NCBI RefSeq assembly: GCF_001945395.1
Contig: NZ_MSXV01000032.1
Coordinates: 73,906-137,905 of the forward strand
Direction of reading: 5' to 3'
Source: Pseudomonas sp. PA15(2017)
Lineage (GTDB): Bacteria; Pseudomonadota; Gammaproteobacteria; Pseudomonadales; Pseudomonadaceae
DNA length: 64,000 nt
Shown here: positions 26,987 to 38,366 of the stretch, in pieces
Layout of the letters: every line of letters starts with the position of its first letter
How positions within the stretch are numbered: the stretch's first letter is position 1
Program-made: the position numbers and the translations under genes
The notes under the pieces: generated by a model
Seen by the model: the letters and a program-made list of their open reading frames with translations, nothing else
The model's database searches: none
Told to the model about the DNA's origin: nothing

Positions 26987-29551
26987 TCAGGCGAAGACGA
27001 TCTCGTCGTTCTCGACCTTACCGGTCACCGTACTGCCCGGGTTGAACTGCCCGGACAGAATCAACTGCGCCAACGGGTTCTCGATCCAGCGCTGAATGGC
27101 TCGCTTCAACGGGCGCGCGCCATACACAGGGTCGTAGCCGACAGCGATCAGCTTGTCCATCGCCTCGTCGGACAGCTCCAGGCTCAGCTCGCGCTCGGCC
27201 AGGCGCTGCAGCAGGCGCGAAAGCTGGATGCGCGCGATGCCGGCGATCTGCTCACGGGCCAGGGGCTCGAACACCACCACTTCGTCGATACGGTTCACGA
27301 ACTCCGGACGGAAGTGGTTACTCACTGCATCCATCACCGCGGCGCGCTGCGCGTCGCGGTCGCCGACCAGTTCCTGAATCTGCGCCGAGCCTAGGTTGGA
27401 GGTCATCACGATCACGGTGTTCTTGAAGTCCACGGTGCGGCCATGGCTGTCGGTCAGGCGACCATCTTCGAGCACCTGCAGCAGCACGTTGAACACGTCC
27501 GGGTGGGCCTTTTCAACTTCGTCCATCAATACCACCGAGTAGGGTTTGCGGCGCACCGCCTCGGTCAGGTAACCGCCCTCCTCGTAGCCGACGTAACCGG
27601 GCGGTGCACCGATCAACCGGGCCACCGAGTGCTTCTCCATGAACTCGGACATGTCGATGCGCACCAGCGCGTCTTCGGTATCGAACAGGAACTCGGCCAG
27701 CGCCTTGCACAGTTCGGTCTTGCCCACGCCGGTCGGGCCGAGGAACAGGAACGAGCCACTCGGCCGATTCGGATCGGCCAGGCCGGCACGCGAACGGCGC
27801 ACGGCATTGGCGACCGCCACCACGGCTTCGTCCTGACCGATCACCCGCTGGTGCAGCAGGCCTTCCATCTTCAGCAGCTTGTCGCGCTCGCCCTCGAGCA
27901 TCTTCGACACCGGAATACCGGTCCACTTGGAAACCACCTCGGCGATTTCCTCTTCGGTGACCTTGCTGCGCAGCAACTGGTTTTCCGTGGTGCCGTGCTG
28001 GTCGACCATCTGCAGGCTGCGCTCCAGGTCGGGAATCACCCCGTACTGCAGCTCGGCCATGCGGTTGAGATCGCCTTTACGGCGCGCCGCTTCGAGCTCG
28101 GTCTTGGCCTGCTCGATACGCTGCTGAATCTGTGCCGAACCCTGGACTTCGGCTTTTTCCGACTTCCAGATCTCTTCCAGGTCGGCGTATTCCTTCTCCA
28201 GCTTGGCGATGTCTTCCTGCAGTTTGACGAAGCGCTTCTTGGCCGCCTCGTCCTCCTCCTTCTTCAACGCCTGGGCTTCGACCTTGAGCTGAATCAACCG
28301 GCGATCCAGGCGATCGAGCACTTCGGGCTTGGAATCGATCTCCATGCGAATACGGCTGGCGGCCTCGTCGATCAGGTCGATGGCCTTGTCCGGCAACTGG
28401 CGGTCGGTGATGTAACGGTGGCTGAGCTTGGCCGCGGCGATGATCGCGCCATCGGTGATGGCCACCTTATGGTGCACCTCGTAGCGCTCTTTCAGGCCGC
28501 GCAGGATGGCGATGGTGTCTTCCTCGCTCGGCTCGTCGACCAGTACCTTCTGGAAGCGGCGCTCCAGGGCGGCGTCCTTTTCGATGAACTGGCGGTATTC
28601 GTTCAGCGTGGTGGCGCCTACGCAGTGCAGCTCGCCGCGGGCCAGGGACGGCTTGAGCATGTTGCCCGCGTCCATGGCACCCTCGGCCTTGCCGGCGCCG
28701 ACCATGGTGTGCAGCTCGTCGATGAACAGAATGATCCGGCCTTCCTGCTTGGACAGCTCATTGAGCACCGCCTTGAGGCGCTCCTCGAACTCGCCGCGGA
28801 ACTTGGCACCGGCGATCAACGCGCCCATGTCCAATGACAAAAGCCGCTTGTCCTTGAGGCCGTCCGGCACTTCGCCGTTGACGATGCGCTGAGCCAGGCC
28901 CTCGGCTATGGCGGTCTTGCCGACGCCGGGCTCGCCGATCAGTACCGGATTGTTCTTGGTACGGCGTTGCAGGACCTGAATGGTGCGGCGGATCTCGTCG
29001 TCACGGCCGATCACCGGGTCGAGCTTGCCCTCTTCGGCGCGCTTGGTCAGGTCGACGGTGTACTTGTCGAGCGCCTGGCGCGACTCCTCGATGTTGGGGT
29101 CGTTGACCGCATCGCCGCCACGCAGGTTGTTCACCGCGTTTTCCAGCGCCTTGCGGCTCACGCCCTGGGCAAGCAACAGTTTGCCGAGCTTGGTGTTCTC
29201 GTCCATGGCGGCGAGCAGCACCAGCTCACTGGAAATGAACTGGTCACCCTTCTGCTGCGACAGGCGGTCGGCCTGGTTGAGCAGGCGCGCCAGATCCTGA
29301 GACAGACTGACGTCGCCGGTAGGGTTCTGGATCTTGGCCAGTTGGTCGAGTTCTTTGCTCAACGCCTGGCGCAGGCTGTTCACATCGAAGCCCACCTGCA
29401 TCAGCAACGGGCGAATGGAACCGCCCTGCTGGTCGAGCAGCGCCTGCATCAGGTGCAGCGGCTCGATGGCAGAATGGTCGTGGCCGACGGCCAGGGACTG
29501 GGCATCGGAAAGGGCAAGTTGCAGCTTGCTGGTCAAACGGTCGATTCGCAT
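26987..29551 (-). CDS. clpB: ATP-dependent disaggregase ClpB
   Basis: An 854-residue Hsp104-type AAA+ chaperone that, with DnaK, pulls proteins out of aggregates after heat stress. It shows the N-terminal Clp repeat domain ([20 protein letters not shown]), AAA1 with Walker A GEPGVGKT, the coiled-coil middle domain (about 400-530) and AAA2 with Walker A GPTGVGKT. The pore segment GYVGYEEGG is also present. Length is normal for the family. A heat-shock promoter precedes it. It follows rluD-pgeF in the same direction, as in other pseudomonads. Confidence 0.98.
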   Translation of the reverse strand: MRIDRLTSKLQLALSDAQSLAVGHDHSAIEPLHLMQALLDQQGGSIRPLLMQVGFDVNSLRQALSKELDQLAKIQNPTGDVSLSQDLARLLNQADRLSQQKGDQFISSELVLLAAMDENTKLGKLLLAQGVSRKALENAVNNLRGGDAVNDPNIEESRQALDKYTVDLTKRAEEGKLDPVIGRDDEIRRTIQVLQRRTKNNPVLIGEPGVGKTAIAEGLAQRIVNGEVPDGLKDKRLLSLDMGALIAGAKFRGEFEERLKAVLNELSKQEGRIILFIDELHTMVGAGKAEGAMDAGNMLKPSLARGELHCVGATTLNEYRQFIEKDAALERRFQKVLVDEPSEEDTIAILRGLKERYEVHHKVAITDGAIIAAAKLSHRYITDRQLPDKAIDLIDEAASRIRMEIDSKPEVLDRLDRRLIQLKVEAQALKKEEDEAAKKRFVKLQEDIAKLEKEYADLEEIWKSEKAEVQGSAQIQQRIEQAKTELEAARRKGDLNRMAELQYGVIPDLERSLQMVDQHGTTENQLLRSKVTEEEIAEVVSKWTGIPVSKMLEGERDKLLKMEGLLHQRVIGQDEAVVAVANAVRRSRAGLADPNRPSGSFLFLGPTGVGKTELCKALAEFLFDTEDALVRIDMSEFMEKHSVARLIGAPPGYVGYEEGGYLTEAVRRKPYSVVLMDEVEKAHPDVFNVLLQVLEDGRLTDSHGRTVDFKNTVIVMTSNLGSAQIQELVGDRDAQRAAVMDAVSNHFRPEFVNRIDEVVVFEPLAREQIAGIARIQLSRLLQRLAERELSLELSDEAMDKLIAVGYDPVYGARPLKRAIQRWIENPLAQLILSGQFNPGSTVTGKVENDEIVFA

Positions 29552-29626
29552 GGCGTCATCCTTCCTTCTAGAGGCAGGCCGGCGCGGTGCATGCGCCTGA
29601 GATTAGAACCTGCCGAGATGGAGAAT

Positions 29627-29654
29627 AGATGAGGCCGATTGTGCGGGTTTCAAG
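29627..29654 (-). promoter_or_regulatory. Sigma-32 heat-shock promoter of clpB
   Basis: On the minus strand CTTGAAA, a 13-base spacer and CCTCATCT match the RpoH consensus (CTTGAAA N13-17 CCCCATNT) with one mismatch. It lies about 75 bases upstream of the clpB ATG. Confidence 0.82.
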
Positions 29655-29756
29655 CGCAGTGGGTTAGACGGTGATCAGGAGCGCCATCACGATTCGCCGC
29701 GGGCCGCGACTCCCACAATGAGTCGCGGCATCGCTACCCACGACTCAGGACAGAGC

Positions 29757-30493
29757 TCAGCGATCAGCCAGCCAGATCAGCGAGGCGAAGCGCCCGGTCT
29801 GCGCGGCGCGGCGATAGGAGTAGAAGCGCGCATCGTTGACGGTGCAGAAGCCGCCGCCATACACCGCGGTAACACCACGAGCCGCCAGGCGGATGCGCGC
29901 CAACTGATAAATGTCGGCCATGAAGCGCCCGGCGTTGTGGCTCGGCATGAAGGCGCCAGCAGCCTGGGCGTGCTGATCGACGAATGCCTCACGCACCTCG
30001 GCGCCGACTTCGAATGCCTGGGGGCCGATGGCCGGGCCCAGCCAGACGAGGGCGTCTTCCGCCTCCATCGTCAGGGCATCCAGCGTGGCCTCCAGCACGC
30101 CGTTGGCCAGGCCGCGCCAGCCAGCATGGGCAGCGGCTACGCGAGTACCGGCGCGGTCGCAGAACAGCACGGGCAGGCAGTCGGCGGTCATTACCGTGGC
30201 GGCAATGCCGGGCGTCGCCGTCCAGCTGGCGTCGGCCTCATCGACCGCTTCTGGATCGGCATGGGCCACGGCGATACCGTGCACCTGCTGCAACCAGGCC
30301 GGACGGCAGCCCAGCTGGCTGACCAGGCGCTGGCGATTCTTGGCTACCGCGGCCGGGTCATCCTCGACATGGGCGGCCAGGTTGAAGCTGTCGTACGGCG
30401 CCTGGCTGACACCGCCGGCGCGGGTCGTCACACAAGTGCGCACCCACTCGGGCGCCGGCCAGTGCGGCGTCAGCCAGTCGTGGGCCTTGTCAT

Positions 30494-30497
<4 letters not shown>
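29757..30497 (-). CDS. pgeF: Peptidoglycan editing factor PgeF (YfiH; multicopper polyphenol oxidase family)
   Basis: A 246-residue protein of the YfiH/DUF152 family. The conserved blocks are QQVHG, TADCLPVLFCD, AAHAGWRGLANGV and PAIGPQAFEVG, whose His and Cys residues form the metal site. The E. coli protein removes wrongly incorporated serine from peptidoglycan precursors; others show polyphenol oxidase or purine nucleoside activity in vitro. The start overlaps the rluD stop by four bases, so both are one operon. A hairpin (CCGCGACTC/GAGTCGCGG, 29704-29728) lies between it and the clpB promoter. Confidence 0.93.
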
Positions 30498-31468
<971 letters not shown>

Positions 31469-31615
31469 GCTCGGCAACGGCGGGGGCATAGCCTTTGGTT
31501 TCGGCTACACGCTTGTGGTTAAATACGGCGTCTTTGCCCCAGGGGTACCGGGGGCGCTCATCATAACAGGACGGTCCTGCCCAAGACAGCCGCCGTCCCA
31601 GGGACGCAAGCCGCC

Positions 31616-32608
31616 ATGCAAGTGAAACACCTGCTGCTGATCGCCATCCTCGCCCTCACCGCCGCCTGTTCGTCCAAGGAAGTCCTGGACGAAAACCTCA
31701 GCGAGGCAGAACTCTACCAGCAGGCTCAGCAAGATCTGGACAACGGCAGCTACACCAGCGCCGTTACCAAGCTCAAGGCTCTGGAATCGCGCTACCCCTT
31801 CGGTCGCTACGCCGAGCAATCCCAGCTCGAGCTGATTTACGCCAACTACAAGAACGCCGAGCCGGAAGCCGCCCGCGCTGCCGCCGAGCGCTTCATTCGC
31901 CTGCATCCGCAGCACCCGAACGTCGACTACGCCTACTACCTCAAGGGCCTGGCGTCGTTCGACCAGGACCGTGGCATCGTCGCCCGCTTCCTGCCGCTGG
32001 ACATGACCAAACGTGACCCGGGTGCGGCCCGCGACTCCTATAACGAGTTCGCCCAGCTCACCAATCGCTATCCGAACAGCCGTTACGCCCCGGATGCCAA
32101 GCAACGCATGATCTACCTGCGCAACCTGCTGGCCGCCTATGAAATTCACGTGGCCCATTACTACCTGACCCGCCACGCCTACGTCGCCGCCGCCAACCGC
32201 GGTCGCTACGTGGTGGAGAACTTCCAGGAAAGCCCATCGGTCGGTGACGGCCTGGCCGTGATGGTCGAGGCCTATCAGCGCCTGACCCTGAACGACCTGG
32301 CGGCCACCAGCCTGGAGACCCTGAGGCTCAACTATCCGGATCACTCGAGCCTGAAGAGTGGCGAGTTCGTGCCGCAGGAAGAAGCTGCCGACGAACGCTC
32401 GTGGCTGGCCAAGGCGACCCTGGGCCTGATCGAAAGCGATGTGCCGCCACCACCGAGCCAGACCCAGGCCAGCCTGGACGTGCAGCGTCAGTACCAAGAA
32501 GCGGTCGACCAGATGCCGGCCGATCTGAAAGCCGCCGGGCGCGGCGAAGAGCCACAGGCGCCCAAGCGCTCCTGGTTCAGCCGCCTGACCTTCGGCCTGT
32601 TCGACTGA
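31616..32608 (+). CDS. bamD: Outer membrane assembly lipoprotein BamD (ComL)
   Basis: A 330-residue lipoprotein, essential in the BAM complex that folds outer membrane barrel proteins. The lipobox LTAAC gives Cys18. Five TPR-like repeats follow ([20 protein letters not shown] begins the first). The C-terminal extension of about 80 residues beyond the E. coli length is usual in Pseudomonas. A hairpin with 13-base arms (CACGATGCCAGTC, 32633-32662) follows the stop and may end transcription. Confidence 0.96.
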   Translation: MQVKHLLLIAILALTAACSSKEVLDENLSEAELYQQAQQDLDNGSYTSAVTKLKALESRYPFGRYAEQSQLELIYANYKNAEPEAARAAAERFIRLHPQHPNVDYAYYLKGLASFDQDRGIVARFLPLDMTKRDPGAARDSYNEFAQLTNRYPNSRYAPDAKQRMIYLRNLLAAYEIHVAHYYLTRHAYVAAANRGRYVVENFQESPSVGDGLAVMVEAYQRLTLNDLAATSLETLRLNYPDHSSLKSGEFVPQEEAADERSWLAKATLGLIESDVPPPPSQTQASLDVQRQYQEAVDQMPADLKAAGRGEEPQAPKRSWFSRLTFGLFD

Positions 32609-32632
32609 TCCACCGCTATTAGCCAGCCTCTT

Positions 32633-32662
32633 CACGATGCCAGTCAACCGACTGGCATCGTG
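32633..32662 (+). terminator. Hairpin after bamD
   Basis: Perfect 13-base arms with an AACC loop 24 bases past the bamD stop. Only CATTCT follows instead of a T tract, so termination may be partial. Confidence 0.6.
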
Positions 32663-32753
32663 CATTCTGGCCCTGCAAAACGCTGATTGGATAACTGTCC
32701 GCCCAGGGCGTCCTTAGCTACACTGCCCCATCCTCCAACACGAAGAGAGCGCC

Positions 32754-32999
32754 ATGGGCCTGTTCCGCCTGCTGTTCTGGATTGCCATCATCTTTGCCGC
32801 CATCTGGCTGTGGCGGCGCTATGCCGGCGCCACCCGACGGCGCCAGAAGGCAGCACCGCCCGTGGATCATCCGGCGCCCATGGTGCGCTGCGCACACTGC
32901 GGCGTACACACCCCGCAGCAGCACGCCTTACAACTGGCGCAGCGCTGGTACTGCAGCCAGGCGCATCTGGAACAAGGCCCCAAGCCCGGTGCCCAATAG
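32754..32999 (+). CDS. PP0621-family protein, membrane anchored with a zinc-ribbon-like tail
   Basis: An 81-residue protein. One N-terminal membrane helix (LFRLLFWIAIIFAAIWLW) is followed by a basic stretch and a small domain with C47, C50 and C69 plus several His (CAHCGVHTPQQHAL ... YCSQAH), a probable metal site. Matching small proteins precede pilS in Pseudomonas and are called PP0621 family. Function unknown; its stop lies inside the start of pilS, so it may affect PilS synthesis. Confidence 0.85.
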   Translation: MGLFRLLFWIAIIFAAIWLWRRYAGATRRRQKAAPPVDHPAPMVRCAHCGVHTPQQHALQLAQRWYCSQAHLEQGPKPGAQ

Positions 33000-34581
33000 C
33001 GCCCTTGCGGTACGGGGCCCTCAAGGGCACCGCATCTTCCGGCTTTACCATCTCTATCGCCTGGTCATCGGCGTGGTGCTGGTGCTGCTGGTTTCCGCCA
33101 ACCTGGACTCGGAACTGCTGGAACTGGCCCACGTGTCGCTGTTCAGAGGGGCGGCCTGGGTCTACCTGACGCTCAACATCCTGATCGCACTGATCATTCA
33201 CACGCCCAATCGCCTGCTGCCGATCTTCGCCGTGGCGCTGGGTGACGTGATGCTGCTCTCGGCACTGTTCTATGCCGGTGGCGGCACACCAAGCGGGATT
33301 GGCAACCTGCTGATCGTCTCCGTGGCGATCGCCAACATCCTGATACGCGGTCGCTTCGGGATCTTGATCGCCGCTGCCGCTGCGATCGGCATGATTTACC
33401 TGACCTTCTACCTGAGCCTCAGCCACGCTGAGGCCAGTAACCAGTACGTGCAGGTCGGCGCGCTGGGCGCACTGTGCTTCGCCGCAGCGCTGTTCGTGCA
33501 GGGCCTGACCCGCCGCATGCAGGTCAGCGAAAGACTGGCCGAACAACGCGCTGCCGACGTGGCGGATCTGGAGACACTGAACAACCTGATCCTGCAGCGC
33601 ATGCGCACCGGCATCCTGGTGGTGGACGAGCAGCGCCGCGTGCTGCTGGCCAACCAGGCCGCGCTCGGCCTGCTGGGCCAGCAAAACCTGGCGGGCAAGA
33701 TTCTCGACCCGCACTGCACCGAACTGGTCAAGCGGCTGCAGCAGTGGCAGGAGAACAGCAGCCTGCGCCCGGCCAGCTTGCAGACGCTCAGTGACGGCCC
33801 GACCCTGCAGCCCAGCTTCATCGCGCTGCAGCGCGGCGGCCAGCGGCATATCCTGATCCTCCTCGACGACATCTCGCAGATCGCCCAGCAGGCCCAGCAA
33901 CTCAAACTGCTCGCCCTTGGCCGGCTGACTGCCGGCATCGCCCACGAGATTCGTAACCCGTTGGGCGCCATCAGCCATGCGGCGCAGCTGCTGCAGGAGT
34001 CCGAAGACCTGCACGGGCCGGACTTGCGTCTGGCGCAGATCATTCAGGACCACTCGCGGCGCATGAACCTGATCATCGAGAACGTGCTGCAGCTCTCTCG
34101 CCGGCGCCAGGCAGAGCCGCAGCTGCTGGATCTGAAATACTGGCTGCACCGTTTCGCGGCCGAATTCCGCAGCACCGCCCCGGCTTCCAAGGTACTGCAC
34201 CTGGCCATCGAAGGCAGCAGCATCCAGACGCGCATGGACCCCAACCAGCTGAACCAGGTCATCACCAATCTGGTGCAAAACGGCCTGCGCCACAGTGCCA
34301 AGCTCAATCCTCAGGGCCAGGTGTGGCTGAAGCTGCTCCGCGATCCGCGCAGCGATCTGCCAGTGCTCGAGGTGCTCGACGACGGTGAAGGCGTGCCGGC
34401 AGACCAACTGCATCACATCTTCGAGCCTTTCTACACAACGGAGAACAAAGGCACTGGCCTGGGCCTGTATATTTCCCGCGAGCTTTGCGAAAGCAACCAG
34501 GCTCATCTTCACTATCAATCACGCGAAGGCGGCGGCGCATGCTTCCGTATCACCTTCGCGCATCCGCGAAAAATGAGCTGA
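32989..34581 (+). CDS. pilS: Type IV pilus sensor histidine kinase PilS
   Basis: A 530-residue inner membrane kinase. Six membrane segments fill residues about 20-190. A PAS domain follows (about 205-300), then the phosphoacceptor helix with His319 (GIAHEIRNPLG) and an ATPase domain (N-box QVITNLVQNGLRHS, G-boxes DDGEGVPAD and GTGLGLYISREL). The GTG start at 32989 overlaps the end of the PP0621 gene; it gives exactly the length and His number of P. aeruginosa PilS. PilS senses PilA in the membrane and controls PilR. Confidence 0.93.
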   Translation: MPNSALAVRGPQGHRIFRLYHLYRLVIGVVLVLLVSANLDSELLELAHVSLFRGAAWVYLTLNILIALIIHTPNRLLPIFAVALGDVMLLSALFYAGGGTPSGIGNLLIVSVAIANILIRGRFGILIAAAAAIGMIYLTFYLSLSHAEASNQYVQVGALGALCFAAALFVQGLTRRMQVSERLAEQRAADVADLETLNNLILQRMRTGILVVDEQRRVLLANQAALGLLGQQNLAGKILDPHCTELVKRLQQWQENSSLRPASLQTLSDGPTLQPSFIALQRGGQRHILILLDDISQIAQQAQQLKLLALGRLTAGIAHEIRNPLGAISHAAQLLQESEDLHGPDLRLAQIIQDHSRRMNLIIENVLQLSRRRQAEPQLLDLKYWLHRFAAEFRSTAPASKVLHLAIEGSSIQTRMDPNQLNQVITNLVQNGLRHSAKLNPQGQVWLKLLRDPRSDLPVLEVLDDGEGVPADQLHHIFEPFYTTENKGTGLGLYISRELCESNQAHLHYQSREGGGACFRITFAHPRKMS

Positions 34582-34589
34582 ACGACCTG

Positions 34590-35927
34590 ATGAATCGCCA
34601 GAGAGCCCTGATCGTCGACGACGAGCCCGATATCCGCGAACTGCTGGAGATCACCCTCGGGCGCATGAAGCTCGACACCCGCAGCGCCCGCAACGTCAAG
34701 GAAGCGCGCGAGTGGCTGGCCAAGGAACCGTTCGACCTGTGCCTGACCGACATGCGCCTGCCCGACGGTAACGGCCTGGATATCGTGCAGCACATTCAGC
34801 AGCGCCATCCGCAGACGCCGGTGGCGATGATCACCGCCTTCGGCAGCGTGGACACGGCAATCAACGCCCTCAAGGCCGGCGCCTTCGACTTCCTCACCAA
34901 GCCCGTGGACCTGAGCCGCCTCCGCGAATTGGTGGCCACCGCCCTGCGTCTGCATGCCGCCGATGAAGGCGAAGCGCCGGGTAGCAGCCGGCTGCTGGGT
35001 GAGTCGCCGCCGATGCGCGCGTTGCGTGGGCAAATCCAGAAACTGGCGCGCAGCCAGGCGCCGGTATACATCAGCGGTGAGTCGGGCAGCGGCAAGGAGC
35101 TGGTCGCCCGGCTGATCCACGAACAGGGCCCGCGACGCGAGCGGGCTTTCGTACCGGTCAACTGTGGCGCTATCCCGTCAGAGCTGATGGAGAGCGAGTT
35201 CTTCGGTCACAAGAAGGGCAGCTTCACCGGCGCCGTCGAAGACAAGCAGGGCCTGTTCCAGGCTGCCAATGGCGGCAGCCTGTTCCTCGACGAAGTGGCC
35301 GACCTGCCGCTGACCATGCAGGTCAAGCTGCTGCGGGCCATTCAGGAAAAGGCCATCCGCGCCGTCGGTGGCCAGCAGGAAGTGGTGGTCGACACCCGCA
35401 TCCTGTGCGCCACTCACAAGGACCTCGCCGCCGAAGTGGCAGCCGGCCGCTTCCGCCAGGATCTCTACTACCGCCTCAATGTCATCGAGCTGCGCGTACC
35501 GCCACTGCGCGAGCGCCGCGAGGACATCCCGCTGCTGGCCGACGTGATGCTCAAGCGCCTCAACGAAGGCATCGGCCTGCCACCGGTCAAACTCGACGGC
35601 CCCGCCTTGGAAAAGCTCAAGAGCTATCGCTTCCCGGGTAACGTTCGCGAGTTGGAGAACATGCTGGAGCGCGCCTACACCCTGTGCGAAGGCGATGTGA
35701 TCTGCGCCAACGACCTGCGCCTGGCAGACGCCGCGCCGGCTAGCGAGAACGGCGATGCCAGCCTGGCGCAGATCGACAACATCGAGGACTACCTCGAAGA
35801 CGTCGAGCGCAAACTGATCATGCAGGCCCTCGAAGAAACCCGTTGGAACCGCACTGCGGCGGCTCAGCGCCTGGGGCTTAGCTTCCGCTCGATGCGCTAT
35901 CGCCTGAAAAAGCTGGGCATCGACTGA
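34590..35927 (+). CDS. pilR: Sigma-54-dependent response regulator PilR
   Basis: A 445-residue activator. The receiver domain has Asp54 as the phosphorylation site (LTDMRLPDG) and Lys in TKPVDL. The AAA+ domain has Walker A GESGSGKE, the sigma-54 contact loop GSFTGA (a known variant of GAFTGA) and Walker B GGSLFLDEVADLP. A Fis-type helix-turn-helix ends the protein (WNRTAAAQRLGLSFRSMRYRLKKLGI). It should activate the pilA promoter at 3201-3217. It starts 8 bases after pilS. I chose the ATG at 34590 to match the usual N-terminus and length. Confidence 0.96.
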   Translation: MNRQRALIVDDEPDIRELLEITLGRMKLDTRSARNVKEAREWLAKEPFDLCLTDMRLPDGNGLDIVQHIQQRHPQTPVAMITAFGSVDTAINALKAGAFDFLTKPVDLSRLRELVATALRLHAADEGEAPGSSRLLGESPPMRALRGQIQKLARSQAPVYISGESGSGKELVARLIHEQGPRRERAFVPVNCGAIPSELMESEFFGHKKGSFTGAVEDKQGLFQAANGGSLFLDEVADLPLTMQVKLLRAIQEKAIRAVGGQQEVVVDTRILCATHKDLAAEVAAGRFRQDLYYRLNVIELRVPPLRERREDIPLLADVMLKRLNEGIGLPPVKLDGPALEKLKSYRFPGNVRELENMLERAYTLCEGDVICANDLRLADAAPASENGDASLAQIDNIEDYLEDVERKLIMQALEETRWNRTAAAQRLGLSFRSMRYRLKKLGID

Positions 35928-35931
35928 GACC

Positions 35932-36002
35932 ATAGCCTGCGGTTGAACCGCCAGTGAGCACACAGTCCTCGTAGCCTGCGGTTGAGCGAAGCGATACCCA
36001 GG
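35932..36002. repeat. Two units of the GTAGCCTGCGGTTGAGC repeat family
   Basis: 35932-35951 (ATAGCCTGCGGTTGAACCGC) and 35971-36002 (GTAGCCTGCGGTTGAGCGAA then GCGATACCCAGG) are partial and full copies of the repeat also seen at 7231-7258. They lie between the convergent pilR and thiO genes. Confidence 0.6.
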
Positions 36003-36036
36003 TTCAGCAGCCCCGCCCCCGAAGCAGGTCGTCCGC

Positions 36037-37131
36037 CTACAAACGCCCCGCCGGTGAATACGGCGCCGGATCGATGATCGGTTGCTGCCCCAACATCAGA
36101 TCCGCCAGCAACTGGCAAGATGCAGGCGCCAGCACCAACCCGTTGCGATAATGCCCGCAGTTCAACCACAGCCCCGGGTGACCGGGTACCTCGCCGATAA
36201 AGGGAACGCCCTCGGGCGAGCCAGGCCGCAGGCCGGCCCAGTGGCCCACCACCTCGGCATCGCGCAACGCCGGCAGCAGCTTTTCGGCAGAAGCCTGCAG
36301 GCTGGCCAGCGCCTCATCGGTTGGCGTTTTGTCGAACCCTGCGTGCTCCAGCGTGCTGCCCACCAGAATGTGCCCATCGCGTCGCGGAATTGCATAGCGC
36401 CCGCCGGCCAATACCATGCTGGGCAAGAAGTCCTTGGCGCACTTGAACAGGATCATCTGCCCCTTGACCGGCTCCACCGGTAGCGACAGTCCCAGGCTCT
36501 GCAATACGCCCCCGCTCCAGGCCCCGGCCGCGACGACGACCTGCTCGGCCAGCACCTCACCCTCAGCGGTACGAACCCCGACTACGCGCGCGCCATCACG
36601 GACGAACTGCAGCACTGGGCTGCGCTCGAGCAGCGTAACGTTCGGAGAATCCTGCAGGGCGGCTCGCAGCGCCTTGACCAGTCGCGGGTTACGCACATTG
36701 GCCACGCCCGGCATATAAATCGCGCGCTCGAACCCTTCACCCAGTACAGGGACCTGAGCGTAGGCGGACTCGACAGGCACCTCATGCAATGGCCGCCCCT
36801 CTCGCTGCGCCCAGGCCAGCGCATCGGCCTGATCTTCCAGGTCCAGCCAATACAGCCCCGTGACATGCACCTCGGGATCCACGCCAGTGTGCGCCAATAG
36901 GCGCTTGCCAAGCCCTGGGTAGTAGTCCTGCGACCAGTGCGCCAGAGCCGTTACCGGCAGGCTATAGCGCCATGGGTAAAGCGGCGAAACAATTCCGCCC
37001 CCCGCCCAGGACGCCTCGCTACCGACCAACACGCGCTCCACCAGCGTGACTCGCTTGCCCGCGCCCGCCAGCAGATACGCCGATAACAGCCCGATCACCC
37101 CACCGCCGACAACGATTACATCCGTACGCAC
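36037..37131 (-). CDS. thiO: Glycine oxidase ThiO (FAD-dependent amine oxidase)
   Basis: A 364-residue flavoenzyme of the DAO family that oxidises glycine to the imine used for the thiazole ring of thiamine. The FAD motif VVGGGVIGLLSAYLL is at the N-terminus. The C-terminal WAGLRPGSPEGVPFIGEVPG and NCGHYRNGLVLAP segments are those of ThiO rather than generic D-amino acid oxidases. The start is GTG at 37131. The gene lies between pilR and fimT, as in P. aeruginosa. It is divergent from the minor pilin operon and shares its promoter gap. Confidence 0.9.
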   Translation of the reverse strand: MRTDVIVVGGGVIGLLSAYLLAGAGKRVTLVERVLVGSEASWAGGGIVSPLYPWRYSLPVTALAHWSQDYYPGLGKRLLAHTGVDPEVHVTGLYWLDLEDQADALAWAQREGRPLHEVPVESAYAQVPVLGEGFERAIYMPGVANVRNPRLVKALRAALQDSPNVTLLERSPVLQFVRDGARVVGVRTAEGEVLAEQVVVAAGAWSGGVLQSLGLSLPVEPVKGQMILFKCAKDFLPSMVLAGGRYAIPRRDGHILVGSTLEHAGFDKTPTDEALASLQASAEKLLPALRDAEVVGHWAGLRPGSPEGVPFIGEVPGHPGLWLNCGHYRNGLVLAPASCQLLADLMLGQQPIIDPAPYSPAGRL

Positions 37132-37159
37132 AACTCACCCCATCGCCAAACCGCATGCC

Positions 37160-37187
37160 TTGACAGTGACACCTGAGGGTGTAGACA
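37160..37187 (+). promoter_or_regulatory. Weak promoter candidate for the minor pilin operon
   Basis: A perfect -35 TTGACA is followed after 16 bases by a poor -10 (TAGACA), 52 bases before the fimT ATG. The weak -10 suggests that an activator is needed (AlgR does this in P. aeruginosa), but I saw no clear AlgR site. Confidence 0.3.
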
Positions 37188-37238
37188 GAAAAAGCAGCCA
37201 GGAAGGCCGCTAATGATACGCGCATAGGGAGGTGCGAC

Positions 37239-37730
37239 ATGAATAGAGATCACCAGAAGGCCCTGAGCTTGGTGGAGCTGCTGGTAGCCGTCGTTCTACT
37301 GGGCATCATGATCAGCATGATCATTCCCACCTTCGCTCGCTTTCAGGAGCAAAAACGTCACGACTCAGCCCGTGATCTACTTGCCAGCTATATCCAGAAA
37401 ACCCGTGCCAGCGCAGTAGTTGAGGGACGCCCGTACAAACTTTGCGGTTCGAGCGACGGTGAAATCTGCGACGGGACCTGGGCCAGTTATTGGCTTATAG
37501 CCACGGCTGGCGAGCAGCCAACCATCGTGACTCAGCAGGCAGCCCCTACAGAAAACATATGCAGGGTAGGTTTCGGTGGCGACAGCATACGATTCCATCC
37601 AAACGGAACCAGCTGGACCAGCAACGGCACGATCTTCATATGCAACAGCAATGGACCTCACCACCTACTGACGCTGAATCGCCAGGGCCGCTTGAGATTT
37701 GGAACCGCTCACAATTCCGGCTGCTGCTAG
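37239..37730 (+). CDS. fimT: Type IV pilus minor pilin FimT-like (GspH/FimT family)
   Basis: A 163-residue pseudopilin. The leader MNRDHQKA precedes LSLVELLVAV, with Glu at mature position 5. The residue before the cut is Ala, not the usual Gly. The C-terminal part has four or more cysteines and a GspH-type beta sandwich (FHPNGTSWTSNGTIFIC). It is the first gene of the minor pilin operon, in the place of P. aeruginosa fimT. FimT proteins bind DNA in some bacteria during transformation. A perfect GGAGGTG lies before the ATG. Confidence 0.88.
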   Translation: MNRDHQKALSLVELLVAVVLLGIMISMIIPTFARFQEQKRHDSARDLLASYIQKTRASAVVEGRPYKLCGSSDGEICDGTWASYWLIATAGEQPTIVTQQAAPTENICRVGFGGDSIRFHPNGTSWTSNGTIFICNSNGPHHLLTLNRQGRLRFGTAHNSGCC

Positions 37731-37832
37731 ACCAGTCATCCGTGCTTCACGGCCGATCATCCACAGCCTGAAGACAGCTACCAGCGAAGCCGTCAGGATT
37801 CGCATGCCCTCCTGTATTTAGACTGGACAACC

Positions 37833-38351
37833 ATGCCAAGACTCTCGGAAAGCCAGCCATCGGCGTACTCGCATACGCAATGTGGCTTCACCCTGATTGA
37901 GCTGATGATCATCGTCGCTCTGGTTGGGATCATCGCCGCCATCGCGATTCCGAACTTCACCCAATTCATCAATAAGAACCGTACCCAGTCGCTTAACAAC
38001 GAGATGCTGGCACTGGTGCAATACGCCCGCACTACTGCAGTCGAGCAAAAGACGTTCATGAGAGTTTGCAAGGAAAGCGTCCGTTGGACAGTGAAGAAAA
38101 CCTGTGCCGATAGCGCCGAAACGTTACGCAGACTGGATGTTCCATCCGGCAGCACGGTGAACCCGGTGGGAGCGAACGTGGCAGAAGTTCTATTCAGGTA
38201 CAACGGAACCAGTAAAGACACCACCTTGATCACTTGCCAAGGCACCGATCATGCCAACGGTTACACCATCGAGGTAAAAGCCAGCGGCAGCGTACGGAGC
38301 TGGCCAAGAGGCATGACTAATTCCACCACCAGCATGACAGCCTGTCAGTAG
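37833..38351 (+). CDS. fimU: Type IV pilus minor pilin FimU
   Basis: A 172-residue prepilin with an 18-residue leader ending CG, then [21 protein letters not shown] GspH-type C-terminal domain carries several cysteines. FimU joins PilV, PilW, PilX, PilE and PilY1 in the complex that primes pilus assembly and stays at the tip. The 100-base gap after fimT holds no other gene. The leader is long, but no later start fits. Confidence 0.9.
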   Translation: MPRLSESQPSAYSHTQCGFTLIELMIIVALVGIIAAIAIPNFTQFINKNRTQSLNNEMLALVQYARTTAVEQKTFMRVCKESVRWTVKKTCADSAETLRRLDVPSGSTVNPVGANVAEVLFRYNGTSKDTTLITCQGTDHANGYTIEVKASGSVRSWPRGMTNSTTSMTACQ

Positions 38352-38366
38352 TACCGAGGAATGGCG

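Noticed and set aside
27443..28837. 464-codon open frame on the plus strand opposite clpB
   Set aside because: Shadow of the conserved ClpB reading frame.
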